A stretch of 64,000 nucleotides of DNA from an uncultured Pelagibacteraceae bacterium (GTDB taxonomy: Bacteria > Pseudomonadota > Alphaproteobacteria > Pelagibacterales > Pelagibacteraceae): assembly GCA_902623495.1 (NCBI GenBank), contig CACNTW010000002.1, forward strand, positions 165,532-229,531, read 5' to 3'. This document shows, in pieces, positions 19,110-30,521 of the stretch (positions within the stretch are counted from its first letter, which is position 1; every line of letters begins with the position of its first letter). The notes beneath the pieces are model-generated. The model worked only from the letters and a program-made list of their open reading frames with translations, was not told the DNA's origin and ran no database searches. The position numbers and the translations under genes are program-made.

Positions 19110-21130
19110 GTATTTTTTCTATTTTCAACTAAGCTTTTTACTACACTTGGATCTGCCAAAGTTGTTGTGTCACCTAATTGGTCATGTTCATTTGCTGCAA
19201 TTTTTCTGAGAATTCTTCTCATAATTTTACCTGATCTAGTTTTTGGAAGTCCAGGTGAAAATTGTATTAAATCTGGTGTTGCTATTGGGCCAATTTGTTT
19301 TCTAACCCAAAGTTTTAGATCTCTCTCTAAATCTAAAGTTGATTTTTCTCCTACATTTAAAGTAACGTAACAATATAAACCATTTCCTTTAATATCATGT
19401 GGATATCCAACTACAGCAGCTTCCGCTACTTTTGGATGAGCAACAAACGCACTTTCTATTTCTGCAGTTCCAAGATTATGTCCTGAAACAATAATTACAT
19501 CATCAACTCTTCCTGTAATCCAGTAATATCCATCTTTATCTCTTCTACATCCATCTCCTGTAAAATATTTACCATCAAATTGAGAAAAATATGTATCAAT
19601 GAACCTTTGATGATCACCATAAACTGTACGCATTTGGCCAGGCCAAGATTGTGCTATACACAATCGACCTTCTGCCTCTCCTTTTAAAACTTTTCCATCT
19701 TTATTAACTATTACTGGTTTAATCCCATAAAATGGTTTTGTTGCTGAACCTGGTTTTAAATTTATAGCTCCTGTTTGTGGACTAATTAATATTCCACCAG
19801 TTTCAGTTTGCCACCAAGTATCAACAATCGGACAATTAGAATCTCCAACAGTTTTATAATACCACTCCCATGCTTCTGGATTGATTGGCTCACCTACGGT
19901 TCCTAACAATTTCAGCGATTTTCTTGATGTTTTCTTAACAGGCTTATCACCTTCTCTCATCAAAGCTCTTATTGCTGTTGGAGCAGTATAAAAAATATTC
20001 ACTTTATACTTATCAACGATTTGCCACCATCTTGAACTATCAGGATAAGTTGGAATTCCCTCAAACATTATTGTTGTTGCCCCATTTGATAATGGTCCAT
20101 AAATAATATAGCTATGACCAGTTACCCAACCAATGTCAGCAGTACACCAATAAATATCTTTAGGTTTATAATTAAATATATATTGATGAGTCATTGATGC
20201 ATACACCATATATCCACCCGTTGTATGCATTACACCTTTAGGTTTTCCAGTTGATCCTGAGGTATATAAAATAAATAAAGGATCTTCTGCATTCATTTCT
20301 TCAGGTTCACATTTATTTGAAACTTTTTTTGTTAACTCGTGGTACCAAACATCTCTTCGTTCGTCCCAATTTATTCTATTGCCTGTTCTTTTAACAACGA
20401 CACATTTTTTTACATTTGGACAATTTACTAAAGCTTCATCAGCAATTGATTTTAAGGGAATTATTTTTCCACCTCTCACACCTTCATCAGCCGTAATTAA
20501 ATAATCAGACTCACAGTCGTTTATTCTTCCAGAAATACTATCTGGAGAAAAGCCTCCAAAAATTATTGAATGAATAGCACCTATTCTTGCACAAGCTAGC
20601 ATTGTGTATGCAAGCTCAGGAATCATTGTTAAATAAATTGTAACTCTGTCACCTTTTTTTACTCCTAGTTCTTTCAAACCATTCGCTGCTTTTGAAACTT
20701 CTTTATGCAATTCCTTATAAGATATTTTTTTTTGTACTTTTGGATCATCACCGACCCAAATAATAGCAGTTTTATCTTTATTTTTTTTTAAGTGTCTGTC
20801 TATACAATTTACAGATGCATTTAAAGTTCCGTCATAAAACCATTTTATTTTTACTTCTGACTTGCTGTATTTAACATCTTTAATTTTAGTATAAGGTTTA
20901 ATCCAATTTATTCTTTTACCTTCTTTTTTCCAAAATCCATCATTATCTTTGATTGATGTTTTATATTTTTTTTCGTATTGAGATTTATTAACAATTGCTT
21001 TGCTTATCCAATCCTTTTTAGTTTTATATACAAGTTCTTTTTCAACTTTGGAGAATGTTCTTAAATTTCTTTTTTTCGCAACTTTTTTTATTTTCGTTTT
21101 TTTTATTTTTTTATTTTTTTTAATAGGCAT
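19106..21130 (-). CDS. acs: acetyl-CoA synthetase with Lys-rich N-terminal extension
   Basis: [76 protein letters not shown]. Confidence 0.97.
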   Translation of the reverse strand: MPIKKNKKIKKTKIKKVAKKRNLRTFSKVEKELVYKTKKDWISKAIVNKSQYEKKYKTSIKDNDGFWKKEGKRINWIKPYTKIKDVKYSKSEVKIKWFYDGTLNASVNCIDRHLKKNKDKTAIIWVGDDPKVQKKISYKELHKEVSKAANGLKELGVKKGDRVTIYLTMIPELAYTMLACARIGAIHSIIFGGFSPDSISGRINDCESDYLITADEGVRGGKIIPLKSIADEALVNCPNVKKCVVVKRTGNRINWDERRDVWYHELTKKVSNKCEPEEMNAEDPLFILYTSGSTGKPKGVMHTTGGYMVYASMTHQYIFNYKPKDIYWCTADIGWVTGHSYIIYGPLSNGATTIMFEGIPTYPDSSRWWQIVDKYKVNIFYTAPTAIRALMREGDKPVKKTSRKSLKLLGTVGEPINPEAWEWYYKTVGDSNCPIVDTWWQTETGGILISPQTGAINLKPGSATKPFYGIKPVIVNKDGKVLKGEAEGRLCIAQSWPGQMRTVYGDHQRFIDTYFSQFDGKYFTGDGCRRDKDGYYWITGRVDDVIIVSGHNLGTAEIESAFVAHPKVAEAAVVGYPHDIKGNGLYCYVTLNVGEKSTLDLERDLKLWVRKQIGPIATPDLIQFSPGLPKTRSGKIMRRILRKIAANEHDQLGDTTTLADPSVVKSLVENRKNT

Positions 21131-21142
21131 GGATTTTTTTTC

Positions 21143-21556
21143 CTAGATACTACCCATCTTCAAAATAATTTTCCAGCATTTAGTATCTACTGGCATAACC
21201 GAAAGCCTACTTTGCCTTATAAGCGCAATATCTTTTAATTCTTTCTTTTGTTTAATATTTTCGAGTGAAACAGCCGTTTTTAGTTTACTTTTGTACTTAA
21301 CTTTTACCGCTACAAATCGCTTCTGTTTGTCTGTAGGATCTATAAATGCAGTTTTAATAACCTCAACAATTCCGACAATTTCTTTACCTATATTTGAATG
21401 ATAAAAAAAACAAAGATCACCTTTTTTCATTTTTTTTAAATTATTCGCTGCCTGATAGTTTCTAACTCCATCCCAATCTGCTCCATTATACCCAGCTTTG
21501 ATTTGATCATTAATTGACCAAACGTTTGGCTCCGATTTAAGTAACCAATGCTTCAT
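21143..21556 (-). CDS. EVE domain-containing protein
   Basis: MKHWLLKSEPNVWSINDQ...DWDGVRNYQAANNLKKMKKGDLCFFYHSN is the EVE signature. Confidence 0.93.
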   Translation of the reverse strand: MKHWLLKSEPNVWSINDQIKAGYNGADWDGVRNYQAANNLKKMKKGDLCFFYHSNIGKEIVGIVEVIKTAFIDPTDKQKRFVAVKVKYKSKLKTAVSLENIKQKKELKDIALIRQSRLSVMPVDTKCWKIILKMGSI

Positions 21557-21631
21557 AAGTAAATATTATTTTTTAATAATGTTAACTTTTAAAAAAATTA
21601 TTAGTATTATTAATTTTAAATCTAATAATTT

Positions 21632-23800
21632 ATGGATAATTTAATAAAAAGAGCTATTAATTGCTACCAAAATAAAAAATTTATTGAAGCAGAAAAAATT
21701 TGTCAAAATATATTAGATTTAGATCCAAATAATTTTGATGCAATAAACCTATTAGCAGCAATAAGTTTTCAAAATAAAAGTTTTAGTAAATCAATAGAGC
21801 TATTCAAAAAGGCTTCTACAATCAATCCAAATAGTGCTGATTTGTACAATAATTTATCAATAGCATTTTTGCAGGAAAAAAAATTAAAAGAGGCGATACA
21901 ATCATGGGATAAAGCTACAAAATTAAAACCAGATTTTTTTCAAGCTTATTTTGGCAAAGGTAATACATACAGTAATTTAAAAGATTATTCTAATGCGATC
22001 AACAATTTCAATAAAGCTATAGAAATAAAAAAAGATTACAAAGAAGCTTACAATAATCTTGGAAGTTTGTATGCTAATTTGAAGGATTACAAAAATGCTT
22101 TAACAATTTTTAAAAAAGCAATAGCTATAAATCCAGTTCATTTTAACGAATTTAATAATTTAGGAAATGTTTATTATGAATTAAAGAGATATAATGATGC
22201 AATTGATAATTATAACTTAGCTATAAAAATTAATTCTGATTTTGCCTTAACATATTACAATAAAGCTAAAGCCCTGCAGAAGATCAATCTAATAGAAGAG
22301 TCTGTGATTAATTACAAAAAAGCTATTAGCCTTAATAAAAATTTTCCTGAAGCTTACAAAAATCTGGGAAACATCTACATGGATTTAAAATTATTAGATA
22401 AGTCAATTTACAATTACAAAAAAGCATTAAAAATTAATCCAAGAATTAAATTTTTGTTAGGAAATATATTACAATTAAAATGTGGGATGTGTGATTGGGA
22501 AAATTTTGAGCAAGAAAAAAATTTTTTAAAGAATCAAATTTTGGTTGGAAAAAAATCTGCTAGTCCTTTTACAACACTTTTACTTTATGATTCCCCATCT
22601 TTACTAATGAAATCATCAAATATCTTCTTGGAAAATGAATTTAAAATCTCAAAATGGATTAAAAAAGAAAAAGTTCGAAATAAAAAAATTCGAATAGCGT
22701 ACTATTCATCTGACTTTCATAACCATGCTACTATGTATTTGATAGCTAATTTATTTGAACTTCATGATAAATCAAAATTTGAGATTTATGCATTTTCTTT
22801 TGGTCCGGATGATAATTCTCAAATTAGGAAACGAGTAATAAAAACTTTTGATAAGTTTATTGATGTTAAACAAAAAACAATTCAAGAGATTGTCGATATA
22901 TCAAGGCATGAAAATATAGATATTGCTGTAGACTTAAAAGGTTTTACTAAGGATAATAGATTTGAAATATTTATTGAAAGATGTGCGCCAATACAAATAA
23001 GTTTTTTAGGCTTTCCTGGAACAACAGGATCAGATTGTATTGATTATTTAGTTGCAGATAAGATGGTAATCCCAGATCAAAAAAAAAAATACTATTCAGA
23101 AAATATAATATATCTACCAAATTCTTACCAAGTCAATGATGCTACTCTTACCATCTCAGAAAAAAATTTTACAAGAAAAGAGTTTGGGTTACCTGAAAAT
23201 AGTTTTGTTTATTGTTGTTTTAATAATACTTATAAAATCCTTCCTGATATGTTTGGTACCTGGATTAAAATTTTAGAAAAAGTTCAAAATAGTGTTTTAT
23301 GGTTACTAGTTGATAATGATATCGCAAAAACCAATCTTAAAAAAAAATTGATTTCAAAAGGAATAGATCAAAATCGATTGATATTTGCTAGTAGAATGAT
23401 GCATTCAGAACATCTTACTAGATTAAAGTTAGCAGACTTATTTTTAGATACGTTTCCTTGTAACGCACATACAACGGCAAGTGACTCTCTTAGATCTTGC
23501 CTTCCAATCTTAACATTAAGGGGAAATTCTTTTGCAAGTCGTGTGACATCAAGTTTACTATCATCTGTTGGTTTAGATAAACTTATCACTGATACCAATC
23601 AAGCATATGAAGAATTAGCTGTAAAAATTGCGATGGATGATAATTATTTTAATGTAATAAAAAGTGAACTAAAAGATAATATTAAAACTAAGCCTTTGTT
23701 AAACACTATAATGTTTACAAAAAACTTAGAAAATGCATATCTTAATGCTTACGAAAAATATGTTAACAACGAAAAACCAGATACTATTGAAATCAAATAA
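21632..23800 (+). CDS. TPR-repeat protein with SPINDLY/OGT-like glycosyltransferase domain
   Basis: Multiple TPRs then IRIAYYSSDFHNHATMYLIANLFELHD, ISFLGFPGTTGSDCIDYLVADKMVIP, LADLFLDTFPCNAHTTASDSL. Confidence 0.92.
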   Translation: MDNLIKRAINCYQNKKFIEAEKICQNILDLDPNNFDAINLLAAISFQNKSFSKSIELFKKASTINPNSADLYNNLSIAFLQEKKLKEAIQSWDKATKLKPDFFQAYFGKGNTYSNLKDYSNAINNFNKAIEIKKDYKEAYNNLGSLYANLKDYKNALTIFKKAIAINPVHFNEFNNLGNVYYELKRYNDAIDNYNLAIKINSDFALTYYNKAKALQKINLIEESVINYKKAISLNKNFPEAYKNLGNIYMDLKLLDKSIYNYKKALKINPRIKFLLGNILQLKCGMCDWENFEQEKNFLKNQILVGKKSASPFTTLLLYDSPSLLMKSSNIFLENEFKISKWIKKEKVRNKKIRIAYYSSDFHNHATMYLIANLFELHDKSKFEIYAFSFGPDDNSQIRKRVIKTFDKFIDVKQKTIQEIVDISRHENIDIAVDLKGFTKDNRFEIFIERCAPIQISFLGFPGTTGSDCIDYLVADKMVIPDQKKKYYSENIIYLPNSYQVNDATLTISEKNFTRKEFGLPENSFVYCCFNNTYKILPDMFGTWIKILEKVQNSVLWLLVDNDIAKTNLKKKLISKGIDQNRLIFASRMMHSEHLTRLKLADLFLDTFPCNAHTTASDSLRSCLPILTLRGNSFASRVTSSLLSSVGLDKLITDTNQAYEELAVKIAMDDNYFNVIKSELKDNIKTKPLLNTIMFTKNLENAYLNAYEKYVNNEKPDTIEIK

Positions 23801-23810
23801 TTCAGCAGTT

Positions 23811-24884
23811 TTATAATTTTACGCCCGCACCTTTCAAAAATTTTGCATTTATATCTAGGGGCATTCTAGGACTTGCTTGTAAATCTAATTCATTAAATTG
23901 GTTATTTTTAAATCTTTCTAGTCCCGCCATTGCTATCATCGCTGCATTATCTCCACATAGTTTAATGTCAGGGTAAATTGTTTTGAAATTATTTTCTTCA
24001 CTTAATTGATTTAATTTATTTCTTATTCCTTTATTAGCCGCAACACCGCCAGCTATTACAAAGTCATATTTTGCCTGCTTACTTATTTTTTTAAATTCTT
24101 CAAAAGCTTTTTTTGTTTTTACATATAATATTTCTTCTATTGTTTTTTGAAAAGATGCAGCTAGATCGAACCTTTCTTTTTCTGTATTTATTTCTTTCGA
24201 AATTTTCAAAATAGCAGTTTTCAATCCTGCAAATGAGAGATTGCAACCACCTTTATTTATTATTGGTTTAGGTAGTTTAAATTTATTTGGATCTCCTTTC
24301 TCCGCAAATTTTTCAAGTTTTGGACCACCAGGAAATTCTATACCTAAAATTTTAGCTGTTTTATCATATGCTTCTCCTAGTGCATCATCTATTGTTGTAC
24401 CCAATCTTTTGTATTTACCTAAACCATTAACGACAAGATATTGGCTATGGCCACCAGAAATTAAAAGAAGCAGATATGGGTATTCTAATTTTTGTTGAAG
24501 TTTTGGACTTAAAGCATGACCTTCTAGATGGTTTATACCTATAAAAGGAACATTTAAAGAAGAGGATAAAGCCTTTCCAAAATTTAAACCAACACTAAGA
24601 CAAATAATTAATCCAGGACCGACTGTTGACGCTATTGCTGAAATTTTGTCTAGACTGATACCACTTTCGTCAAATGCTTTTCTTGCAATTGAATTAATTT
24701 TTTCAACATGAGACCTTGCTGCGAGTTCGGGAACAACCCCTCCAAATTCTTTATGAATATCAAATTGGCTCGATACTATATTTGATAAAATTTTTGGTAT
24801 GCCATCATCATGATCTTGAATAATTGAAATTGCTGTCTCATCACAACTGGTCTCAATACCTAATATTATTGGATTTTTAGTCAT
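23811..24884 (-). CDS. tsaD: tRNA N6-adenosine threonylcarbamoyltransferase TsaD
   Basis: ILGIETSCDETAISI, GVVPELAARSHVE, GINHLEGHALS, LLISGGHSQYL, DDALGEAYDKTAKILG. Confidence 0.98.
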   Translation of the reverse strand: MTKNPIILGIETSCDETAISIIQDHDDGIPKILSNIVSSQFDIHKEFGGVVPELAARSHVEKINSIARKAFDESGISLDKISAIASTVGPGLIICLSVGLNFGKALSSSLNVPFIGINHLEGHALSPKLQQKLEYPYLLLLISGGHSQYLVVNGLGKYKRLGTTIDDALGEAYDKTAKILGIEFPGGPKLEKFAEKGDPNKFKLPKPIINKGGCNLSFAGLKTAILKISKEINTEKERFDLAASFQKTIEEILYVKTKKAFEEFKKISKQAKYDFVIAGGVAANKGIRNKLNQLSEENNFKTIYPDIKLCGDNAAMIAMAGLERFKNNQFNELDLQASPRMPLDINAKFLKGAGVKL

Positions 24885-24942
24885 AAATTTTTTTTTATAA
24901 TTAATACAATTAAACTATAAGAATGTAATAAAAATATATTTT

Positions 24943-25854
24943 ATGAAAAGAACTAATATAGTTATTGGAACTCGTGGGAGTAAGTTAGCGACGGTTTATG
25001 CAGAAAATGTAAAAAATGAACTAAAAAAATACTTTCCGAATAAGATTGAATTAAAAAAAATAGTAACAACTGGTGATCAAAAACAAGATGAAAGATTAAC
25101 GGAAATAGGTGGCAAAGGATTATTTTCAAAACAAATTGAAAAAGAGTTAATAAATAAAAATGTAGATATTGCTGTTCATGCACTTAAAGATATGCCGACT
25201 TCAGAAACTGAGTATTTACTAACAAATAATTTTTTAAAAAGAAATTCTCCTAATGAAATCTTAATTAGTAAAAATAATATAAAATTTGAAGATTTAGAAC
25301 CTAACTCTATAATAGGAACATCATCTTATAGAAGAGAGTTTCAGCTTAGAAAAAAAAGGTCTGACCTAAAATATAAATTGATTAGAGGAAATGTTGATAC
25401 AAGAATTCAAAAATTAGAAAAAGGTGAATACGATGCAATACTTCTCTCAAAAGCTGGAATAGACTCGTTAAAACTAGAGTATAAAATTTCACAAGAATTT
25501 AGTATTGATGAACTAATACCTTGTGCAGGACAAGGAATTATAGCACTTCAATGTAGAGAAGATGATAATGAGATTAAAAAATTACTTGAAAATATTAATG
25601 ATCAAGACACAAGGATTGTTGCAAATGCAGAAAGAGAGGTTTTAAAAGTTCTTGAAGGAGATTGTGATACTGCAGTTGGCGTATTTGCAAAATCAAATGG
25701 TGAAAAGGTAGATTTATTATCTGAATTATTTTCTGTCGATGGAAAGCATAGGTATTTCATAAAAAAAAGTGTTAAAAAAGATAATATTAATTCTACTAGT
25801 AGAATGGTGGGAAGAGAGCTTAAATTACAATCAAAAGGTTCTTATAAAAATTAA
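24943..25854 (+). CDS. hemC: porphobilinogen deaminase
   Basis: IGTRGSKLA, DIAVHALKDMPT, GTSSYRREFQL, RGNVDTRIQKL, LEGDCDTAVG. Confidence 0.97.
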   Translation: MKRTNIVIGTRGSKLATVYAENVKNELKKYFPNKIELKKIVTTGDQKQDERLTEIGGKGLFSKQIEKELINKNVDIAVHALKDMPTSETEYLLTNNFLKRNSPNEILISKNNIKFEDLEPNSIIGTSSYRREFQLRKKRSDLKYKLIRGNVDTRIQKLEKGEYDAILLSKAGIDSLKLEYKISQEFSIDELIPCAGQGIIALQCREDDNEIKKLLENINDQDTRIVANAEREVLKVLEGDCDTAVGVFAKSNGEKVDLLSELFSVDGKHRYFIKKSVKKDNINSTSRMVGRELKLQSKGSYKN

Positions 25855-25855
25855 A

Positions 25856-26554
25856 ATGCATATTTTACTAACCAGACCATTAGATGATAGTAAGGAATTA
25901 ATTATAAAATTTACTTCCATGAAACATAAAGTTTCACATTTACCTTTGTTACATATAAAAAAAATATCAACACAAGGAATAGATTTTAATCAATTCAAAG
26001 GAGTTATTTTTACAAGTGCTAATTCTTTAAAAAATTTAGATATTTCAAAAATAGATAGAAATATATTTTGTTTTTGTGTTGGATCTGCAACAGAGGGAAA
26101 AGCAAAAGAGCTTGGTTTTCAAAATATATTTTGTGCTGAAGGAAATGTTAATAATCTTAAAGAATTAATTTTACAAAACTTTGATTCCAAGACCGGACCT
26201 ATGGCATATATTTGTGGAGAAATTGTTTCTTATAATCTTGATAAAGATTTAATTTCAGAAAATTATCTCATAAAGAGAATTATAAATTATACTGCAATAC
26301 CGAATGAGAATTTAAGTAATGATTTTTTAAGAGATATTAAATCATCTGTACCAGAAATCGTTTACATATATTCTGAAAATAGCGCTAAAACATTTTTTAA
26401 ATTAATAAAAAAATATAATTTGGATAAAATTTGGATGGAAACTAATCTAATGTGCATGGGCGAAAAAGCATCATCAGCATTGAATGACATAAAATGGAAA
26501 AAAATTTTTCTTTTTAACCCTGGTGAAGAGGAGTTTTTGCTATATAAAATTTAA
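25856..26554 (+). CDS. hemD: uroporphyrinogen-III synthase-like
   Basis: Start revised to MHILLTRPLDDSKELI; FTSANSLKNLD, CVGSATEGKAKELGF; directly follows hemC. Confidence 0.82.
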   Translation: MHILLTRPLDDSKELIIKFTSMKHKVSHLPLLHIKKISTQGIDFNQFKGVIFTSANSLKNLDISKIDRNIFCFCVGSATEGKAKELGFQNIFCAEGNVNNLKELILQNFDSKTGPMAYICGEIVSYNLDKDLISENYLIKRIINYTAIPNENLSNDFLRDIKSSVPEIVYIYSENSAKTFFKLIKKYNLDKIWMETNLMCMGEKASSALNDIKWKKIFLFNPGEEEFLLYKI

Positions 26555-26556
26555 AA

Positions 26557-27642
26557 ATGGACGTTTTAAATAAACTAAATGAGTTATTTTTATCTGTATG
26601 GAAGCAGGGAATTCTTGGAGTAGATTTCTTTCAGATAATTGTAGGCATTGGAATATTTGTATTATTTTTAATATTTAGAGGTCTAATTAGCAAACTTGTA
26701 ATAAAAAAATTAGAATTAATTTCAAAAAAAACAACGAACAAATTAGATGATACGTTTGTAAAATCCATGGAGGGTCCTGCAAGGTTTCTCCCTATTGTTC
26801 TTGGTGTCTTTTTTGCTAGCTACTATATGTCATTTGATAATGAGACTAGAGGATTCATAGATAATGTTAATAGAACATTAATAACAATTTTAATATTTTG
26901 GATAATACATCAAATAATTGAGCCAATATCATATATTTTAAGTGGATTAGATAAAGTCCTTACAAAAGAATTGATAGGTTGGATTATAAAATCTCTTAAA
27001 ATTTTAATTTTTATATTAGGCGCAGCAGCAGTTCTTGAGTTATGGGGAATTAAAATTGGGCCGATAATTGCAGGATTAGGTTTATTTGGAGTAGCGGTAG
27101 CATTAGGTGCTCAGGATTTATTTAAAAATTTAATTTCTGGAATTTTAGTTTTAGTTGAAAAAAGATTTAGAATTGGCGATTGGATTAAAGTCGACGGAGT
27201 TATTGAAGGTGTAGTTGAAAACATAGGATTTAGATCAACAGTTATAAGAAAATTTGATAAATCATTGGCAATTATTCCTAATTTTCAATTTGCAGAAAAT
27301 GCAGTGATTAATAACACTAGAAAGACTAACTGGGCTATTAGCTGGATAATAACTCTTCAATATGACACTACAATTGATCAGTTGAAAACAATAAGAGATG
27401 AGATTGAAGATCACATAAATAAAGGTGAAGATTATGACCAATCTGTAGGAGTCGCTGTAAGAATAGATAAATTTTCAGATAGTTCGATTGATATGTATGT
27501 TAGATGTTTTACAAAAACAAATAGTTGGACTAATTATTTACAAGTAAAAGAAAATTTGGCACTTGAAATAAAAAAAATTGTTGAAGGTAAGGGAGCTGCT
27601 TTTGCTTTCCCAAGTCAGTCTATTTATGTCGAAAAAAAATGA
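26557..27642 (+). CDS. MscS-family mechanosensitive ion channel
   Basis: GLGLFGVAVALGAQDLFKNLISGILVLVEKRFRIGDWIKVDGVIEGVVENIGFRSTVIRKFD. Confidence 0.94.
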   Translation: MDVLNKLNELFLSVWKQGILGVDFFQIIVGIGIFVLFLIFRGLISKLVIKKLELISKKTTNKLDDTFVKSMEGPARFLPIVLGVFFASYYMSFDNETRGFIDNVNRTLITILIFWIIHQIIEPISYILSGLDKVLTKELIGWIIKSLKILIFILGAAAVLELWGIKIGPIIAGLGLFGVAVALGAQDLFKNLISGILVLVEKRFRIGDWIKVDGVIEGVVENIGFRSTVIRKFDKSLAIIPNFQFAENAVINNTRKTNWAISWIITLQYDTTIDQLKTIRDEIEDHINKGEDYDQSVGVAVRIDKFSDSSIDMYVRCFTKTNSWTNYLQVKENLALEIKKIVEGKGAAFAFPSQSIYVEKK

Positions 27643-27929
27643 TCGCTATATTTTATTTAGCACTTCAAATTTTGAAACTTTATTCATATGTTGTCATTGC
27701 TAACGTTGTAATAAGTTGGCTGGTTGCTTTTAATGTATTAAATACAAGTAACCGGTTTGTATATTTAATATTAGACTTCACTTATAAAATGACAGAGCCG
27801 ATTTTAATGAGAATTAGAAGATTTTTACCTAATCTTGGTGCTTTTGATATCTCTCCTATCGTACTTCTTTTGTTGATATGGTTTATAGAAATGTGTATGA
27901 AGCTCTACATTGCACCACTTATATTTTAA
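27639..27929 (+). CDS. YggT family membrane protein
   Basis: 96 aa; VISWLVAFNVLNTSNRFVYLILDFTYKMTEPILMRIRRFLPNLGAFDISPIVLLLLI. Confidence 0.9.
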   Translation: MIAIFYLALQILKLYSYVVIANVVISWLVAFNVLNTSNRFVYLILDFTYKMTEPILMRIRRFLPNLGAFDISPIVLLLLIWFIEMCMKLYIAPLIF

Positions 27930-27932
27930 TAA

Positions 27933-28781
27933 ATGATTTTAATTGATGGGAAAAAAGCTGCTGCTGATTTAAGAGAAGAGCTCAAGAAAGAAGTCTTATC
28001 TTTAAAAGATAAACACAGTAAAGTGCCAGGTTTAACAGTTATATTGATTGGCGATTTAGCACCTAGTCAAATTTATGTAAGAAATAAAGAGAAATCTGCC
28101 AATGAAGTAGGTCTTAAATCAGAGGTGATTAGATACCCTGATTCTGTTGAAGAAAGTGAAGTTTTAAAAAAAATCGATGAACTTAATAATGACGATTCTG
28201 TTTCAGGAATTTTAGTTCAGCTACCGCTCCCAAAACATATTGATAAACAAAAAGTTATAGAGGCAATTGTGCCGGAGAAAGATGTAGATGGATTTCATCC
28301 AATGAATGTTGGCAATCTGTCATCAGGTTATGAAAGTTCTATTCCATGCACTCCTTTAGGTTGTTATTTATTAATAAAAAAAATAGAACCAAACCTTAAT
28401 GGAAAAAAGGCTGTAATTATTGGAAGATCAAATTTAAACGGCAAGCCAATGACACAATTGTTATTGAAAGAAAATTGCACAGTTACAATTACTCATTCAA
28501 AAACTAATGATCTTAAGGAAGAATGTTTAAAAGGAGACATTATAGTTGCTGCTGTTGGTATACCTGAACTTGTAAAAGGTGATTGGGTGAAAAAAGATGC
28601 AATTGTGATTGATGTTGGAATAAATAAAACTCAAAACGGTTTAGTTGGAGATGTCGCATTTGATGAAGTATCAAAAGTAGCAAAAGCATTAACTCCAGTT
28701 CCAGGAGGCGTAGGACCTATGACAATTGCTTGTCTATTAAAAAATACAATTGAATGTTTTAAAAGAAATCTAAAAAATTAA
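27933..28781 (+). CDS. folD: methylenetetrahydrofolate dehydrogenase/cyclohydrolase
   Basis: ILVQLPLPKHID, PEKDVDGFHPMNVG, VIIGRSNLNGKPMTQLLL, LTPVPGGVGPMTIACLL. Confidence 0.98.
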   Translation: MILIDGKKAAADLREELKKEVLSLKDKHSKVPGLTVILIGDLAPSQIYVRNKEKSANEVGLKSEVIRYPDSVEESEVLKKIDELNNDDSVSGILVQLPLPKHIDKQKVIEAIVPEKDVDGFHPMNVGNLSSGYESSIPCTPLGCYLLIKKIEPNLNGKKAVIIGRSNLNGKPMTQLLLKENCTVTITHSKTNDLKEECLKGDIIVAAVGIPELVKGDWVKKDAIVIDVGINKTQNGLVGDVAFDEVSKVAKALTPVPGGVGPMTIACLLKNTIECFKRNLKN

Positions 28782-30463
28782 TTGACGATCTGTAAGATTA
28801 AATTCTCAAACTCTTCAATAAAGTTATCATTATCATAAAGAAATTTATTTGCTTGATCGCTGAAAAATTTTTTTAAATCATAATTATCATTATTTGCAAT
28901 TTCTATAGCATGGTCTACATAATCATCTAAATTTGTTTTTATTGGAGCATCAGTTATCTGCATTTGTTTATATGCTCCATCTACAATTCTACTTTTCATA
29001 CTTTCAGTAGGCATGGATATTGTTGGGGTTCCATAAAACATTGACTCAATAAAACTTGTAGCAGAACCAAAAATAAATGGGTCTAACAATACCGATGCTC
29101 TTCCACAGTGATTAATAAATTCCTCTACATTATTTGGTTTAATAAATTTGATTCTATCAAAATCTGACGAAATGCTTTTTTTTAATCTCTTTATGAATTG
29201 TTTATATAAAAATTCACTTTTATCTTTCACAAAATATATTTGAGCTTTTTTATCTTTGTGTAATATTTTCTTGATTGCAATATCAAAACTTGGATGCATT
29301 TTAAATATCGCTTGAGGGCAAGAATAAATATTTTTTTTTGTGAGATCATTTCTATTTAATTTTAGTTTGATCTCAGGTTTATAAAAATACATTGGAAGTG
29401 ATTCTGATAAAATAACATTTTCTGTATATCTTTTTTCATAATTATCTGTCTCAATTAATTTAGAAGACAAAAAAAAGTCAATTTTGTTATTACCTGTTGT
29501 CTCTGGATGCCCTAAGGTTGTAATTTGATACTTTGCCAATTTATATAAGGTTAAAAAGTACAAATTTGTAGACATATGAATGTCTGTATAAAATAATATA
29601 TCTAAATTTTTATCCTCTATCAATTTTTTCTTCTCAAAAAAACTTTCTGGAAGAAAAATATTTTCATATTTAAATATTAGCTCATTTCTTTTTATTTCTT
29701 CAAACCTATTACCTTTTTTAGTTTTATCTGAATGAAACACAATTACTTCAAATTTTTGTTTATCCAACTTGTATATTATTCCTCTAAACCATTTACTAAT
29801 TGTGTGATTTGTAAAAAATTCTGAAATAAATGCTAATTTAATTTTTTTTCTACTTTTGTCAGCATACAAATTATGTTCATCATTTACTTGATAAATCTTT
29901 CTGTATAGCTTTACTAATTTTTTATATATATCAAGATTAGGTTTACCATCATATGTTAAACGAAAGTTAATAGGATCCAACATTTCATTTTCTAAGTCTA
30001 ATTTTGGACAATCTTTTGAATTTAATAGATTATCAATATTTTCAATTAAATTATCTCTAGCTATATCTAGCTCCCCCTTTGAATTAAAAAAACTAGGGTA
30101 AAATAAGCTATGCTTTAAATAATTTAATTTATTTCCTAGGTTGTTTGCAGTTATTCTTTTTTTATTAAATAACATCTTTTCAACATTATTTTGCTTGGTG
30201 TAAATTTCTAAAATTAATCTAAAAGCCTCTTTCTTTTCATCCTCAAATCCAACTAGGGTGAATATTTTTTCTAATTTTTCTTCTGCTTTCGCATGATCAT
30301 CTAATTTATAATAGGTTTTTGATAAATTCAGCAAAATTGATGGTCTGTCTGGTTCTAAATCAAGTGATTTTATAAATTTAGTTACTGCTTCTTCATATTT
30401 TCCTTTTGAATATAATTCTATTCCTTCTAAAAAGTATTTTTTCGATTCTTCAAAACTATTCAT
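28778..30463 (-). CDS. TPR / OGT-like glycosyltransferase (divergent)
   Basis: N-terminal TPR then IKLAFISEFFTNHTISKWFRGI, TTLGHPETTGNNKIDFFLSSKLIE, SVLLDPFIFGSATSFIESMFYGTPTISMP. Confidence 0.8.
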   Translation of the reverse strand: MNSFEESKKYFLEGIELYSKGKYEEAVTKFIKSLDLEPDRPSILLNLSKTYYKLDDHAKAEEKLEKIFTLVGFEDEKKEAFRLILEIYTKQNNVEKMLFNKKRITANNLGNKLNYLKHSLFYPSFFNSKGELDIARDNLIENIDNLLNSKDCPKLDLENEMLDPINFRLTYDGKPNLDIYKKLVKLYRKIYQVNDEHNLYADKSRKKIKLAFISEFFTNHTISKWFRGIIYKLDKQKFEVIVFHSDKTKKGNRFEEIKRNELIFKYENIFLPESFFEKKKLIEDKNLDILFYTDIHMSTNLYFLTLYKLAKYQITTLGHPETTGNNKIDFFLSSKLIETDNYEKRYTENVILSESLPMYFYKPEIKLKLNRNDLTKKNIYSCPQAIFKMHPSFDIAIKKILHKDKKAQIYFVKDKSEFLYKQFIKRLKKSISSDFDRIKFIKPNNVEEFINHCGRASVLLDPFIFGSATSFIESMFYGTPTISMPTESMKSRIVDGAYKQMQITDAPIKTNLDDYVDHAIEIANNDNYDLKKFFSDQANKFLYDNDNFIEEFENLILQIVN

Positions 30464-30521
30464 TTTATTTTTTATATATTAACTTAGTTACTTTTTAATT
30501 AAAATTATAAAAAAAAAACAA

